From Corallococcus sp. AS-1-6 (GTDB taxonomy: Bacteria > Myxococcota > Myxococcia > Myxococcales > Myxococcaceae), in NCBI RefSeq assembly GCF_020037015.1, contig NZ_JAIQDE010000047.1:1-41332 (forward strand): a stretch of DNA of 41,332 nt, in the 5' to 3' direction. The notes under the pieces are model-generated. The model was not told where the DNA came from and did no database searches. It worked only from the letters and a program-made list of their open reading frames with translations. The stretch's first letter is position 1, and each line of letters begins with the position of its first letter. The translations under genes were made by a program, and so were the position numbers. Positions 26,452 to 35,962 of the stretch are shown here, one piece after another.

Positions 26452-28071
26452 TCATCGCGCGCCCGTGAGCGCCTCCACGCGAGGCTTGCCCTCCGCCGAC
26501 GCGGGCATCCCCATCTCCAGCAGCGCGGACAGGGTAGGGGCCACGTCCACGGGGTTGATCTCCTCCAGGTACAGCCCCGGCTTCACGCCCTTGCCCGCGA
26601 ACACCACCGGCACCTGCGTGTCATACGAGTACGGCGTGCCGTGGTTCGTGCCGCGCGGGTAGTCGCTGACGACCTGGAACGGCTTCGCCATGAACAGCAC
26701 GTCACCGCTGCGCACCGGGTAGTAGCCACGGCGCGTCGCAGCCATGAGGCCTCCCGGGTCCGGCGCCGTGTCCAGGTCGTCCTTGGCCACCGCCCAGACG
26801 GCATAGGGCTGCTTCGCCAGCCACGCCGCCGCCGCGCGCCGCACGGCCACCGCGTCCACCTTGCCGTCCTCCAGCGCCTTGCCGCCCAGGTACACGTCCA
26901 GCTCCAGCAGCTTCACCGTCACGTCCACGTTGAACTTCGCCTTCAGCTCCTGCGCCAGCCCCTTCGCCGCCTCCACCGGATTGAGCCGCGCCGCCGGCAC
27001 GCTCGCCTGCGCCCACGCCTCCGGGATCTCCGCGCCGCCGTGGTCCGCCGACAGCATGATGACCAGGTTCGCCTTGCCCCCGGCCGCGCGCTCGGCGGCG
27101 GCGATGAGCTCTCCCATCGCCTGGTCCAACCGCAGCATCGTGTCCTGCATCTCCCACGAGTACGGCCCGAACGCGTGGAACACCGCGTCCGTCCCGCTGA
27201 AGCTCACCGCCAGGATGTCCGGCACGTCGTCCTTGCCCAGCCCCTCGCCCTCCAGCGCCGCCTTCGCCGCCTGCACCAGCAGGTCGTGCGAGTACCCCGA
27301 CACCGCGAACGCCCGGTACGACGCCGGCCCGGGCGCCGGCTGCCCGCCCTTCAGCGCATGGGGGAACACGCGCCCCATGCCGTAGGCCTCCGGCTCCATG
27401 GGGCGGTCGTCCTCGCCCACGTACTCGGAGCGCGGGCGCAGCAGCTCCCACGTCTTGCTGAACCCCGCGTCCGCCAGCTTTCGCGCGTTGAACGCCTGCA
27501 TCCACGCGGGCTCCGTCTGGGCGTACCAGGTGCTTGTCACCATCCGCCCCGTCGCCTCGTCGAACCACCAGGCCTGGCCCTGGCGGCCGGCCAGCGGGAT
27601 GGCCGCCCGCGACTTGTAGGACAGCGCCACCACCTTGCCCCGGCCCTGCGTGGACACGCGCAGCCGGTCCGCCAGCGTCTCCGCCATCAGGTTCACCGGG
27701 CTGGTGTCCGACCCCGGGGGCGTCTCCCCATTGAGCACCGGATGCGTCGGGTCCGTGTAGACCTGCACCGCCTGCCCTGCCGCGCGGTCGTAGATGTCGT
27801 TGTCCACGATGCCGTGGCGCCAGGGGTTCGCGCCCGTGGCCAGCGTGGCGTGCCCCGGGGCCGTCCGGGCCTCCGCGTAGGCGTACCGGGCGTAGGGGTA
27901 GTACGCGCCCGTGGAGAGCAGCCGGCCCAGCCCCCCCGTGAGGCGCGGACGGTTTCGCAGCAGGACGTCGCTGCCCATGGCGTCCACGCTGATGAACAGC
28001 GTGAGCTTCGGAGCCTTGGCGGAGGCGGGCAGGGCGAACAGGACGAGGAGGGCGGCAATCAGGCGCGACAT
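26452..28071 (-). CDS. PafA-like alkaline phosphatase (alkaline phosphatase superfamily, secreted)
   Basis: This 539-residue protein has a clear signal peptide (LIAALLVLFALPASAKA), so it is periplasmic or exported. The superfamily metal and active-site pieces are D30 in FISVDAMG, the nucleophile T70 in RTAPGHATLATG, the GTDAVFHAFGP segment and SADHGG. Relative to T70, Asn lies at +21 (VDND), Lys at +83 and Arg at +85 (SYKSR). These are the same offsets as T79, N100, K162 and R164 of Elizabethkingia PafA (established), which mark phosphate monoesterases rather than NPP-type diesterases. The likely role is phosphate scavenging from organic phosphates. It is divergent from the thioesterase gene and ends at the nadC terminator. 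Confidence 0.9.
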   Translation of the reverse strand: MSRLIAALLVLFALPASAKAPKLTLFISVDAMGSDVLLRNRPRLTGGLGRLLSTGAYYPYARYAYAEARTAPGHATLATGANPWRHGIVDNDIYDRAAGQAVQVYTDPTHPVLNGETPPGSDTSPVNLMAETLADRLRVSTQGRGKVVALSYKSRAAIPLAGRQGQAWWFDEATGRMVTSTWYAQTEPAWMQAFNARKLADAGFSKTWELLRPRSEYVGEDDRPMEPEAYGMGRVFPHALKGGQPAPGPASYRAFAVSGYSHDLLVQAAKAALEGEGLGKDDVPDILAVSFSGTDAVFHAFGPYSWEMQDTMLRLDQAMGELIAAAERAAGGKANLVIMLSADHGGAEIPEAWAQASVPAARLNPVEAAKGLAQELKAKFNVDVTVKLLELDVYLGGKALEDGKVDAVAVRRAAAAWLAKQPYAVWAVAKDDLDTAPDPGGLMAATRRGYYPVRSGDVLFMAKPFQVVSDYPRGTNHGTPYSYDTQVPVVFAGKGVKPGLYLEEINPVDVAPTLSALLEMGMPASAEGKPRVEALTGAR

Positions 28072-28164
28072 GGTGCGGCAGCCTCTCCGGCCGGATGCAC
28101 AGAAGCAACCAACATGCGCGCCCGCCGCTTGGACACGTCACCCCGCCCTGATATGGGCGCCTCA

Positions 28165-28575
28165 ATGGTCGAGGCACGGCTGCGCGTCATCTACGGCGAC
28201 ACGGATCAGATGGGGGTCGTCTACTACGCGAACTACTTCCGCTACTTCGAGTTCGCCCGCAGCGAGTTCTTCCGTGCCCACGGAGGCAGCTACCGCGAAC
28301 TGGAGAGCACCGGGCTCCTGCTGCCCGTGGTGGAGGCCAGCGCCAACTACAAGGCGTCCGCGCGCTACGACGACATGCTCCTCATCCGCACCACCCTGGG
28401 CGGGTTGCGCCGCGCGTCACTCGTGTTCACCTACGAGCTGCTGCGCGACGGTGACTCCCCCACGCTGCTGTGCACCGGCCGCACCCTCCACGCCTGCGTG
28501 GGGCGCGACGGCAAACCCCAGCGGCTGCCCGAAGCCATCGCCCGCCTGAAGGCCGCGGACGACTCCGACACCTGA
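28165..28575 (+). CDS. ybgC: Acyl-CoA thioesterase, YbgC/4HBT hotdog family
   Basis: The 136-residue protein has the family signature YGDTDQMGVVYYANYFRYFE; the Asp in TDQMG (D14) is the catalytic-type residue of 4-hydroxybenzoyl-CoA thioesterase relatives. It hydrolyses acyl-CoA thioesters in the cytoplasm. YbgC proteins often sit beside tol-pal genes, but no tol-pal is seen here. The start at ATG 28165 (MVEARLRV) fits relatives best; an in-frame ATG at 28153 would add four residues. The gene precedes glpX by 44 bases on the same strand. Confidence 0.9.
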   Translation: MVEARLRVIYGDTDQMGVVYYANYFRYFEFARSEFFRAHGGSYRELESTGLLLPVVEASANYKASARYDDMLLIRTTLGGLRRASLVFTYELLRDGDSPTLLCTGRTLHACVGRDGKPQRLPEAIARLKAADDSDT

Positions 28576-28619
28576 CGCTTTTTCCCTTCCCGAAATCCCG
28601 AACGAGGAGCACCCGACAA

Positions 28620-29585
28620 ATGGATCGCAACCTGGCAATGGAGGTCGTGCGCGTCACCGAGATGGCGGCCATCGCCTCCGCCCGCCTCATGGGCCGCGGC
28701 AACAAGGACGAGTCCGACCAGGCCGCCGTGGACGCGATGCGCCGCGCCTTCGACGCGCTGAACATCGACGGCACGGTCGTCATCGGCGAGGGCGAGCGCG
28801 ACGAGGCGCCCATGCTCTACATCGGTGAGAAGGTCGGCCGCCGCGACGACGGCGCCCCCGCGGTGGACATCGCCCTGGACCCGCTGGAGGGCACCAACCT
28901 GTGCGCCTACGGCCGCCCGGGCTCCATCTCCGTCGTGGCCATGTCCAGCCAGGGCGGCCTGCTCAACGCGCCCGACACGTACATGGAGAAGCTGGCCGTG
29001 GGCCCGCGCGCCAGGGGCGCCATCGACCTGCGCAAGTCCCCCACGGAGAACCTGCACTCCATCGCGGAGCGCATGAAGCTCTACGTGGAGGACCTCACGG
29101 TCATGATCCTCGACCGCGAGCGCCACGCCGACCTCATCAAGGAGGTCCGCGCCGCGGGCGCGCGCGTGCGCCTCATCGAGGACGGTGACGTGGCGGGCGC
29201 CATCGCCACCTGCTTCGAGGGCTCCGGCGTGGACGTGCTCATGGGCATCGGCGGAGCGCCCGAGGGCGTCATCGCCGCGGCCGCCATCCGCGCCACCGGC
29301 GGCGACCTGCAGGGGCGGCTGGTGCCTCGCAACCAGGGCGAAATCGAGCGCGCCAAGAAGATGGGCGTCACCGACATCCACAAGATCTACACCGCGGAGG
29401 AGCTGGCCCGCGGCGAGGTGATGTTCGCGGCCACCGGCGTGACGAGCGGCGACTTCCTCAAGGGCGTGCGCTTCTTCGGCGGCGGCTGCGAGACGCACTC
29501 CGTCGTCATGCGCAGCAAGACGGGCACCGTCCGCTTCATCCAGTCCGTCCACAAGTTCGACAAGAAGCCGGGCTACGCGCCGTAA
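28620..29585 (+). CDS. glpX: Class II fructose-1,6-bisphosphatase GlpX
   Basis: The enzyme hydrolyses fructose 1,6-bisphosphate to fructose 6-phosphate in gluconeogenesis. The ATG at 28620 follows a GAGGAG site. The 321 residues match the family length. Motifs are GRGNKDESDQAAVDAMR, VVIGEGERDEAPML and DIALDPLEGTNLCA (metal-binding acidic residues), MGIGGAPEGVIAAAA and FFGGGCETHSVVMR. Gluconeogenesis is important in amino-acid-feeding myxobacteria. It is probably transcribed with the upstream thioesterase. Confidence 0.96.
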   Translation: MDRNLAMEVVRVTEMAAIASARLMGRGNKDESDQAAVDAMRRAFDALNIDGTVVIGEGERDEAPMLYIGEKVGRRDDGAPAVDIALDPLEGTNLCAYGRPGSISVVAMSSQGGLLNAPDTYMEKLAVGPRARGAIDLRKSPTENLHSIAERMKLYVEDLTVMILDRERHADLIKEVRAAGARVRLIEDGDVAGAIATCFEGSGVDVLMGIGGAPEGVIAAAAIRATGGDLQGRLVPRNQGEIERAKKMGVTDIHKIYTAEELARGEVMFAATGVTSGDFLKGVRFFGGGCETHSVVMRSKTGTVRFIQSVHKFDKKPGYAP

Positions 29586-29633
29586 GCTGTCCGTCAGCCT
29601 CGTCCGTTCCCCACGCCTCCCGGAGACACCGCC

Positions 29634-30059
29634 ATGGCCGGCGCCACGCGCACCATCACCATCAACGCCCCCGTCGAGAAGGTCTTCGACGTCATCACCA
29701 ACTACGACCGCTACGGCGAGTTCCTCCCGGAGGTGAAGAAGATCTCCACCTCCCAGCGCCAGGGGAACACCGTCCAGGTGCACTACGAGGTCGATGTGGT
29801 GAAGCGCATCCGCTACACCATCCGCGTCACCGAGGAGCGCCCCAAGCGCATGTCCTGGACCTTCGTCGAGGGCGAGGTGATGAAGGACAACAAGGGCAGT
29901 TGGACGCTGGAGCCCGAGGGCGAGGGCAAGACGCGCGCGACCTACAACGTGGAGATGGCCCTGGGCGCCCTCATCCCCAAGGCCATCATCAACACCCTGA
30001 CGGAGACCCAGCTCCCCAAGATGCTGGAGGCCTTCAAGCGCCGCGCGGAAGCCCCCTGA
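29634..30059 (+). CDS. SRPBCC/START-like (polyketide cyclase/Coq10-type) protein
   Basis: This 141-residue soluble protein opens with the typical beta strand and helix of the fold (TRTITINAPVEKVFDVITNYDRYGEFLPEV, in two parts), then strands such as VHYEVDVVKRIRYTIRV and a long C-terminal helix. The early APVEKVFDVI and FLPEVKK match the polyketide cyclase/Coq10/RatA-like group, which bind hydrophobic ligands in a cavity. No catalytic residues can be named. It follows glpX by 48 bases on the same strand and is closed by a hairpin at 30109-30178. Confidence 0.82.
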   Translation: MAGATRTITINAPVEKVFDVITNYDRYGEFLPEVKKISTSQRQGNTVQVHYEVDVVKRIRYTIRVTEERPKRMSWTFVEGEVMKDNKGSWTLEPEGEGKTRATYNVEMALGALIPKAIINTLTETQLPKMLEAFKRRAEAP

Positions 30060-30108
30060 CGGCTTTCGTCGCCGCCCTCCGTCACCACTGACGTCGCGCG
30101 TCAGTTCT

Positions 30109-30178
30109 CCGCCCGCCTGCCTGTCATCCCGTACGGCCCGTGCCGTGCAAGGGAGCAGGAGGGCGGGCGGGCCCTTTT
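30109..30178 (+). terminator. Probable Rho-independent terminator after the SRPBCC gene
   Basis: CCGCCCGCCTGCCTG (30109-30123) pairs with CAGGAGGGCGGGCGG (30156-30170) over 15 positions with two mismatches, followed by GCCCTTTT. The loop is long (32 bases) and includes its own small hairpin (ACGGC-CCGT-GCCGT). Confidence 0.6.
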
Positions 30179-30285
30179 CGGCTGGAGCCGTGCCACGCGA
30201 GGGGCGGGGGGCCACCTGAAATGAGTCGTGTTGCGGCGCGCGGTGGGCGCATTAGGATCAGGCGAATTTTGAACGTCCACGGACG

Positions 30286-30332
30286 CTCCCCTGACATCCG
30301 TGGCACGGTTGCCCTGTCCCGGATGTCGGGAG
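30286..30332. repeat. Imperfect inverted repeat upstream of the small gene
   Basis: CTCCCCTGACATCCG (30286-30300) and CGGATGTCGGGAG (30320-30332) are inverted copies with a two-base bulge, separated by 19 bases. No U-run follows. It could be an RNA structure or a regulator site. Confidence 0.45.
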
Positions 30333-30381
30333 CTGGACGAGCAGCCATGCGGAATCAGGGTCGCGTCGCCAGAAAGAAACC

Positions 30382-30398
30382 GGGGTTCTTAATTTGCA
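30382..30398 (+). promoter_or_regulatory. Candidate sigma54-type (-24/-12) promoter
   Basis: GG (30384-30385), then exactly ten bases, then GC (30396-30397) within TTTGCA gives the invariant GG-N10-GC of sigma54 promoters. The -12 element matches TTGCA well, but the -24 element (GGGGTTC) matches TGGCACG poorly. It lies about 80 bases before the 59-codon gene. Sigma54 promoters are common in myxobacteria. Confidence 0.3.
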
Positions 30399-30478
30399 TC
30401 AAAGAGATGTGGAAGTGGTAAGGGGGCGGGACGGCGGGCGTACATTGGGGTACGTAGGCTGAGGGAGAAACCGAACCC

Positions 30479-30658
30479 ATGCTCGACGCGTTCATCATTG
30501 AAGAGATCAAGCGCCGCGAGCGGCTCCGCCGCGAGGATTACGAGCGGCCGGTGGTGGAGCTCCCACTGCCTGCACCCGATGACCGTCCCCACCGGAGGAC
30601 GGACACCGAGGAAGAGAAGCCGTCACGAGGCGTCGTCGTCATCGACCTGCTCGGCTGA
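30479..30658 (+). CDS. Small conserved-looking protein of 59 residues
   Basis: The frame starts MLDAFIIEEIKRRERLRRED and ends GVVVIDLLG. The first half is a charged helix, the middle is Pro/Asp/Arg-rich (VELPLPAPDDRP) and the last strand is hydrophobic. It has no signal peptide or membrane segment. Its codon use is strongly G/C in third positions, as in neighbouring genes, and a GAGGGAG stretch lies 12-18 bases before the ATG, which supports coding. My recollection is that short proteins with a similar opening occur in other myxobacteria, but I could not check this. The function is unknown. Confidence 0.6.
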   Translation: MLDAFIIEEIKRRERLRREDYERPVVELPLPAPDDRPHRRTDTEEEKPSRGVVVIDLLG

Positions 30659-30671
30659 TGACCCATCCCAC

Positions 30672-30691
30672 CCGTGGCCCCGGAGCCACGG
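30672..30691. repeat. Perfect hairpin CCGTGGC / GCCACGG
   Basis: A 7-bp stem with the six-base loop CCCGGA starts 14 bases after the stop of the 59-codon gene. It has no U-run. It may stabilise the transcript end, or act with Rho as a stop signal between the convergent genes. Confidence 0.4.
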
Positions 30692-30764
30692 CGTAGCGCC
30701 AGGCCCGCGGTCGGGCCGTCCCTCACCGGACGACCCCCGCGGGCTTCGCATTTGCGGGCTTCCT

Positions 30765-31853
30765 CTAGGCCGGGGCCAGGAGCAGCAGGTGCCGGGGGTG
30801 GTACACCTCCCACAGGACCGTCCCCTTCTGGAGGGGGTTGTAGGGCTGCAGGGCCAGGAGGACCTTCTCGCGCCACTCCTCCGGCAGCGCGCCCTCGCCG
30901 TGGAAGGCGCCCACCAGCGCCCCGGTGACGGAGCCGTGGACCTCCGTGTCGCCGCCCCGGTGGACGACGTCCAGGAGCGCCGCTTCCGCGGTGGGGACGT
31001 GGAGCAGCTCCCAGAAGGCCAGCCGGAACGCGGCACGCACCGCGTTATTGCCGGGCCGGTGCATGTGCAGCTCCGGGCCGTAGAGCTGCGGGTCGTCCTG
31101 GGCGGCCAAGGCCAGGTCCTCGCGCAGGAGCTTCGCGGCGAAGGTCACCTCCTGGACGTAGTCCTTCTCCTGCTTCCCCAGGGCGGCGGCGGCCAGGGAG
31201 ATGCCCACCTCCGCGGCGGGCAGCAGGTCCGCGGCCTTCAGGTTCGGGCCGCCCGTCACCGCCTTGGCGATGGCCGCGCACAGCCCGGCGCCGGCAAGCT
31301 GGCTGCGCGGGTCGAAGTGGGTGAGGGCGGTGTCCTCCAGCGCCGCCTTCGCCAGGGCGAAGGAGTCCTTCGCCAGGTGCACGCCCAGGGGCACCACGCG
31401 CGGCAGGGCGCCCGCAGGGGCCAGGCGCCGGTGGTTCCTCTGCCACACGCGCTTGCCGGCGTCCTTCACCACGGGCGGGAGGCTCGCGTCGCACTCCTGG
31501 AACAGCTCCCGCATGGGCTCGCTGACGGAGATGGCGTGCGGCTGCCAGGCCCGGTAGCGCTTGAGGGCGTCCCCCGCGTCGTAGCGCTTCAGGTCCCGCA
31601 GGCTCAGGGCCAGCGCCACCGCGAGCTGGGTGGGCTCCGTGACCTGCCCCTTGCGCAGGTCATGCGGGCCGCCTCCGTGCATGCCCTGGTAGGGCCCCTC
31701 GGCGAGCTGGGGGAAGGCCGGCGCGTAGAAGGGCCTCCCCGCGGTGGGGACGGCGAGGGCGTTGCCGATGGCGAGGCCCAGGAGGGCGCCTCGGGCGCGC
31801 TGCCCGGGGAGCGGGTCGGGGCCGGTGGCGCGGCGCTTGGGAGGAGGAGGCAT
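30765..31853 (-). CDS. ADP-ribosylglycohydrolase family protein with altered metal-site motifs
   Basis: This 362-residue protein (ATG at 31853; an in-frame GTG at 31868 is possible) has the helical fold signatures of the DraG/ARH family at both ends: RGALLGLAIGNALAVP near the N terminus and VVHRGGDTEVHGSVTGALVGAFHG near the C terminus. In active members these read GDALG, TDDT and GDTDT, where the Asp residues bind two magnesium ions. Here they are GNALA, TEPT (in KGQVTEPTQLAVAL) and GDTEV. At least three metal-site positions thus differ, so it may be inactive, bind another substrate, or use a changed site. It is divergent from eno with about 80 bases between them. Confidence 0.75.
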   Translation of the reverse strand: MPPPPKRRATGPDPLPGQRARGALLGLAIGNALAVPTAGRPFYAPAFPQLAEGPYQGMHGGGPHDLRKGQVTEPTQLAVALALSLRDLKRYDAGDALKRYRAWQPHAISVSEPMRELFQECDASLPPVVKDAGKRVWQRNHRRLAPAGALPRVVPLGVHLAKDSFALAKAALEDTALTHFDPRSQLAGAGLCAAIAKAVTGGPNLKAADLLPAAEVGISLAAAALGKQEKDYVQEVTFAAKLLREDLALAAQDDPQLYGPELHMHRPGNNAVRAAFRLAFWELLHVPTAEAALLDVVHRGGDTEVHGSVTGALVGAFHGEGALPEEWREKVLLALQPYNPLQKGTVLWEVYHPRHLLLLAPA

Positions 31854-31873
31854 TCGACGGCTGGACACTGTAG

Positions 31874-33232
<1,359 letters not shown>

Positions 33233-33234
33233 CC

Positions 33235-34026
33235 GTGAGCACCTCTCGTCCCCGCATCCTCGTCTCCAACGACGACGGCTACTTCTCCGAAGGGCTGCAG
33301 ACGTTGGTGGAGGCGGTGAGCCCCCTGGGCGAGGTGTGGGTGGTGGCGCCTGACCGCGAGCAGAGCGCCGCCTCCCATGCCATCAGCCTGCACCGGCCGC
33401 TGCGCCTCAAGGAGGTGCGCGAGCGGTGGTTCGCCGTGGACGGCACCCCCACGGATTGCTCGTATCTGGCGGTGAACCACCTGCTGAAGGACAATCGTCC
33501 CCAGCTCATGGTCTCCGGCATCAATCACGGCGCGAACCTGGCGGACGACGTCACCTACTCCGGGACGGTGGCGGCGGCCATGGAGGCCGCGTTCCTGGGC
33601 ATCCCGGCCATCGCGTTCAGCCTGGTGTCGCGGGGGCCGTTCGACTTCGGGCCGGCGGGCCGCTTCGCGCGGGCGCTGGTGACGGAGGCGCTGTCGCGGC
33701 CCCTGCCGCCCCGGATGCTCCTCAACGTGAACATCCCGGGCGGGGTGGAGCCGGACGGCTACGTCATCACCCGGCAGGGGCGGCACTCCTACGGCAACAA
33801 GGTCGTGGAGAAGGAGGACCCGCGCGGCCGCAAGTACTACTGGATTGGCGGCACGGAGTACGCGCACGACGACATCCCGGGCAGCGACTGCAACACCGTC
33901 ATCGACGAGAAGCGCGTGTCGGTGACGCCGCTGCACTTCGAGATGACCGACCACGGTCGCATCCCCGAGCTCTCGGGGTGGAACCTGCAGGGCTTCAAGC
34001 GGCACGGTTCGGGCGGCGGTGCCTGA
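33235..34026 (+). CDS. surE: SurE 5'/3'-nucleotidase
   Basis: SurE dephosphorylates nucleoside monophosphates in stationary phase and stress. The 263-residue protein begins with ILVSNDDGYFSEGL, the metal-binding Asn-Asp-Asp signature. It continues with WVVAPDREQSAASH, GTPTDCSYLAVNHLL, VSGINHGANLADDVTYSGTV and a mid-region FDFGPAGRFAR. The GTG at 33235 just follows the eno stop; a GTG at 33229 overlapping that stop is an alternative. It is followed at once by an NlpD-like gene, recalling the E. coli surE-pcm-nlpD-rpoS order but without pcm and rpoS. Confidence 0.95.
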   Translation: MSTSRPRILVSNDDGYFSEGLQTLVEAVSPLGEVWVVAPDREQSAASHAISLHRPLRLKEVRERWFAVDGTPTDCSYLAVNHLLKDNRPQLMVSGINHGANLADDVTYSGTVAAAMEAAFLGIPAIAFSLVSRGPFDFGPAGRFARALVTEALSRPLPPRMLLNVNIPGGVEPDGYVITRQGRHSYGNKVVEKEDPRGRKYYWIGGTEYAHDDIPGSDCNTVIDEKRVSVTPLHFEMTDHGRIPELSGWNLQGFKRHGSGGGA

Positions 34027-34028
34027 GG

Positions 34029-34955
34029 TTGGGGCCGGGCGGCTCCAGCCGAGCGGGCAGGGCGCTCTGGGTGTTGCTCGCGGCCGCGCTGTTGAGCGGC
34101 TGCGTGGGCACCCAGGCCGCCTCCTCCTCCCAGTTGGACACGGCGGGCGTGCGGCCCGAGTCGACGAGCAACGGCAAGCCGCTGTCCTTCGCGCTGAGGC
34201 CCACGCACGAGGAGCCGGAGCTGGTGGCGGTGCGCCACCGCGTGGCCGCGGGCGAGACGATGTACCGCATCGCCAAGACGTACGGCATCACGGTGGAGGA
34301 GCTGGCCCAGGCCAACGGCATCAAGGATCCGCGCGAGCTGGCGGTGGGCCGGGAGCTGCTCATCCCGGGCAGTGAGCCGCCGAAGTACGGCGACCCGGGG
34401 CCGCTGTCCGACGAGGAGCCGGAGCTGGTGCTCTCCAAGCCGGGGCAGGCGCCGGTGTCCACGCCGCGCCGCTCGGTGCCGGCGGTGTCGCGCCGCGAGG
34501 ACCCGCCGCGTGCGCGCGTGGTGTCAGGGCGTCCGGGAGCGCCGTCGCGTCCGAGGCTCGCGACGCAGGGGATGCTCGACTGGCCGCTGCGGGGCGTGCT
34601 GTACGGCCGCTTCGGCAAGAAGGGCAAGGAGCCGCACGACGGCATCGACCTGGCGGCGCCCGCGGGCACCCCCGTCAAGACGGCGCAGGAGGGCACGGTC
34701 CTCTACGCGGGCGAGCAGAAGGGCTACGGCCTCATCGTCATCGTGGAGCACGCGGCGCCGCTGATTACCCTCTACGCGCACAACCGCGACCTGCGCGTGA
34801 AGACGGGGCAGAAGGTCCGGCGCGGGCAGGTCATCGCCACGGTGGGCGAGTCCGGCCGCACGTCCGGCCCGCACGTGCACTTCGAGGTGCGCGTGGACGG
34901 CAAGCCGGCGGATCCGCTGGAGTACCTGGGCGTGATGCCGTCCGCGTCGGATTAG
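34029..34955 (+). CDS. nlpD: LysM / M23 peptidase lipoprotein (NlpD-like)
   Basis: This 308-residue predicted lipoprotein has the lipobox LLSGC with lipid Cys25 when translated from the TTG at 34029, two bases after the surE stop; no ATG is available there. A LysM peptidoglycan-binding domain (about 68-115, RVAAGETMYRIAKTYGITVE) is followed by a Pro/Arg-rich linker and an M23 (LytM) domain (about 180-300). The zinc ligands are all present: HDGIDLAAP (H-x3-D) and GPHVHFEVR (HxH). E. coli NlpD has lost them and only activates amidases, so this protein could itself cut cell-wall cross-links. It probably acts in cell separation. It ends overlapping the convergent panE by a few bases. Confidence 0.88.
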   Translation: MGPGGSSRAGRALWVLLAAALLSGCVGTQAASSSQLDTAGVRPESTSNGKPLSFALRPTHEEPELVAVRHRVAAGETMYRIAKTYGITVEELAQANGIKDPRELAVGRELLIPGSEPPKYGDPGPLSDEEPELVLSKPGQAPVSTPRRSVPAVSRREDPPRARVVSGRPGAPSRPRLATQGMLDWPLRGVLYGRFGKKGKEPHDGIDLAAPAGTPVKTAQEGTVLYAGEQKGYGLIVIVEHAAPLITLYAHNRDLRVKTGQKVRRGQVIATVGESGRTSGPHVHFEVRVDGKPADPLEYLGVMPSASD

Positions 34956-35962
34956 GTCGCTTCGGGCTCAGGAGGCATCGCGCGGGGCGGGTAGCCTCCG
35001 GCGTGACGCGCACGCTCGCGCACCAGGGCGAGGATGTTCTCGCAGGTGGGCATGGGCTTGCCGGTGAGCTGCCCCAGCTCCACGACGGCGCCCAGCAGCG
35101 CGTCGATCTCCATGGGGCGCCCGCGCTCCAGGTCCTGGAGCATGGACGTCTTGTGCGCGCCGACCTGGGCCGCGCCCTGGATGCGCTGGTCCACGTCGAT
35201 GAGGAAGCGCGTGCCCAGCGTCTCCGCCACCGCCTGGGCCTCCAGCATCATCGTGCGGGCCACGGCGCGCAGGTCCGGCTGGCGGGCGAGGACGTCGAGC
35301 GTCGCGCCGGTGAGCGCGGACAGCGGGTTGAAGGCGAGGTTGCCCCAGAGCTTCACCCAGATTTCATCGCGGATGCGGGGGCGCACGGGCGACTTGAGCC
35401 CGGCCTTCGTCATGAGCCGCGACAGGGCCTGCGCGCGCGGGCTCTTGCTGCCGTCGGGTTCCCCCAGCGTCACGCGGTCGTTGGACGTGTGCACGATGAC
35501 GCCGGGCGAGACGACCTCCGCGGCCGGGTACACCACGGTGGCGATGACGCGATCGGGGGGCAGGGTGCGCAGGATGACGCCGCCAGGGTCCACGCTCTCG
35601 ACGTGGCGGCCCTCGTACGGGCCTTCGAGTCCGTGGAAGTACCAGTAGGGCACGCCGTTGATGCCGGTGACGAGCGCCGTCTCCGGGCCCAGCAGCCGGG
35701 CGACTTGGGGCGCGGCGGCGGGCAGGGCGTGGGCCTTGAGCGTGAGGAAGACGTAGTCCTGCGGGCCCGCGTCGTCGGGCGAGTCCGTGCAATGCGGGCG
35801 CACCGTCACGGTCTCGCCGCCGCTGGTGAGCGTGACGCCGTGGGCGCGCATCGCGTCCAGGTGGGCGCCTCGCGCGATGAAGGTCACGTCCGCGCCGGCC
35901 TGGAGCAGCTTGACGCCCAGGAAGCCGCCGATGGCGCCCGCGCCGAAGATGGCGATCCTCAT
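34952..35962 (-). CDS. panE: 2-dehydropantoate 2-reductase (PanE/ApbA family)
   Basis: This 336-residue cytoplasmic enzyme has an N-terminal Rossmann fold (MRIAIFGAGAIGGFLGVKLL, GxGxxG), FLTLKAHALPAAAP, NGVPYWYFHG, and the C-terminal helical segment DEIWVKLWGNLAFNPLSALT with the family's Lys and Asn. PanE makes pantoate with NADPH for CoA synthesis. Family members also include other 2-oxo-acid reductases, so the substrate is likely but not certain. Its ATG overlaps the stop of the upstream acyl-CoA synthetase gene (four-base overlap), so the two are translationally coupled. Confidence 0.9.
   Translation of the reverse strand: MRIAIFGAGAIGGFLGVKLLQAGADVTFIARGAHLDAMRAHGVTLTSGGETVTVRPHCTDSPDDAGPQDYVFLTLKAHALPAAAPQVARLLGPETALVTGINGVPYWYFHGLEGPYEGRHVESVDPGGVILRTLPPDRVIATVVYPAAEVVSPGVIVHTSNDRVTLGEPDGSKSPRAQALSRLMTKAGLKSPVRPRIRDEIWVKLWGNLAFNPLSALTGATLDVLARQPDLRAVARTMMLEAQAVAETLGTRFLIDVDQRIQGAAQVGAHKTSMLQDLERGRPMEIDALLGAVVELGQLTGKPMPTCENILALVRERARHAGGYPPRAMPPEPEAT

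Larger units (their letters stand above)
30060..30478. other. 419-base intergenic region with several inverted repeats
   Basis: No gene is seen here on either strand. It holds, in order: a terminator-like hairpin (30109-30178), the 12-base inverted repeat CGTCC-AC-GGACG (30274-30285), a larger imperfect inverted repeat (30286-30332), an AT-rich stretch around 30365-30400 with a possible sigma54-type promoter, and then the leader of a 59-codon gene. It is the longest non-coding stretch in the window. A small RNA cannot be ruled out. Confidence 0.7.
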
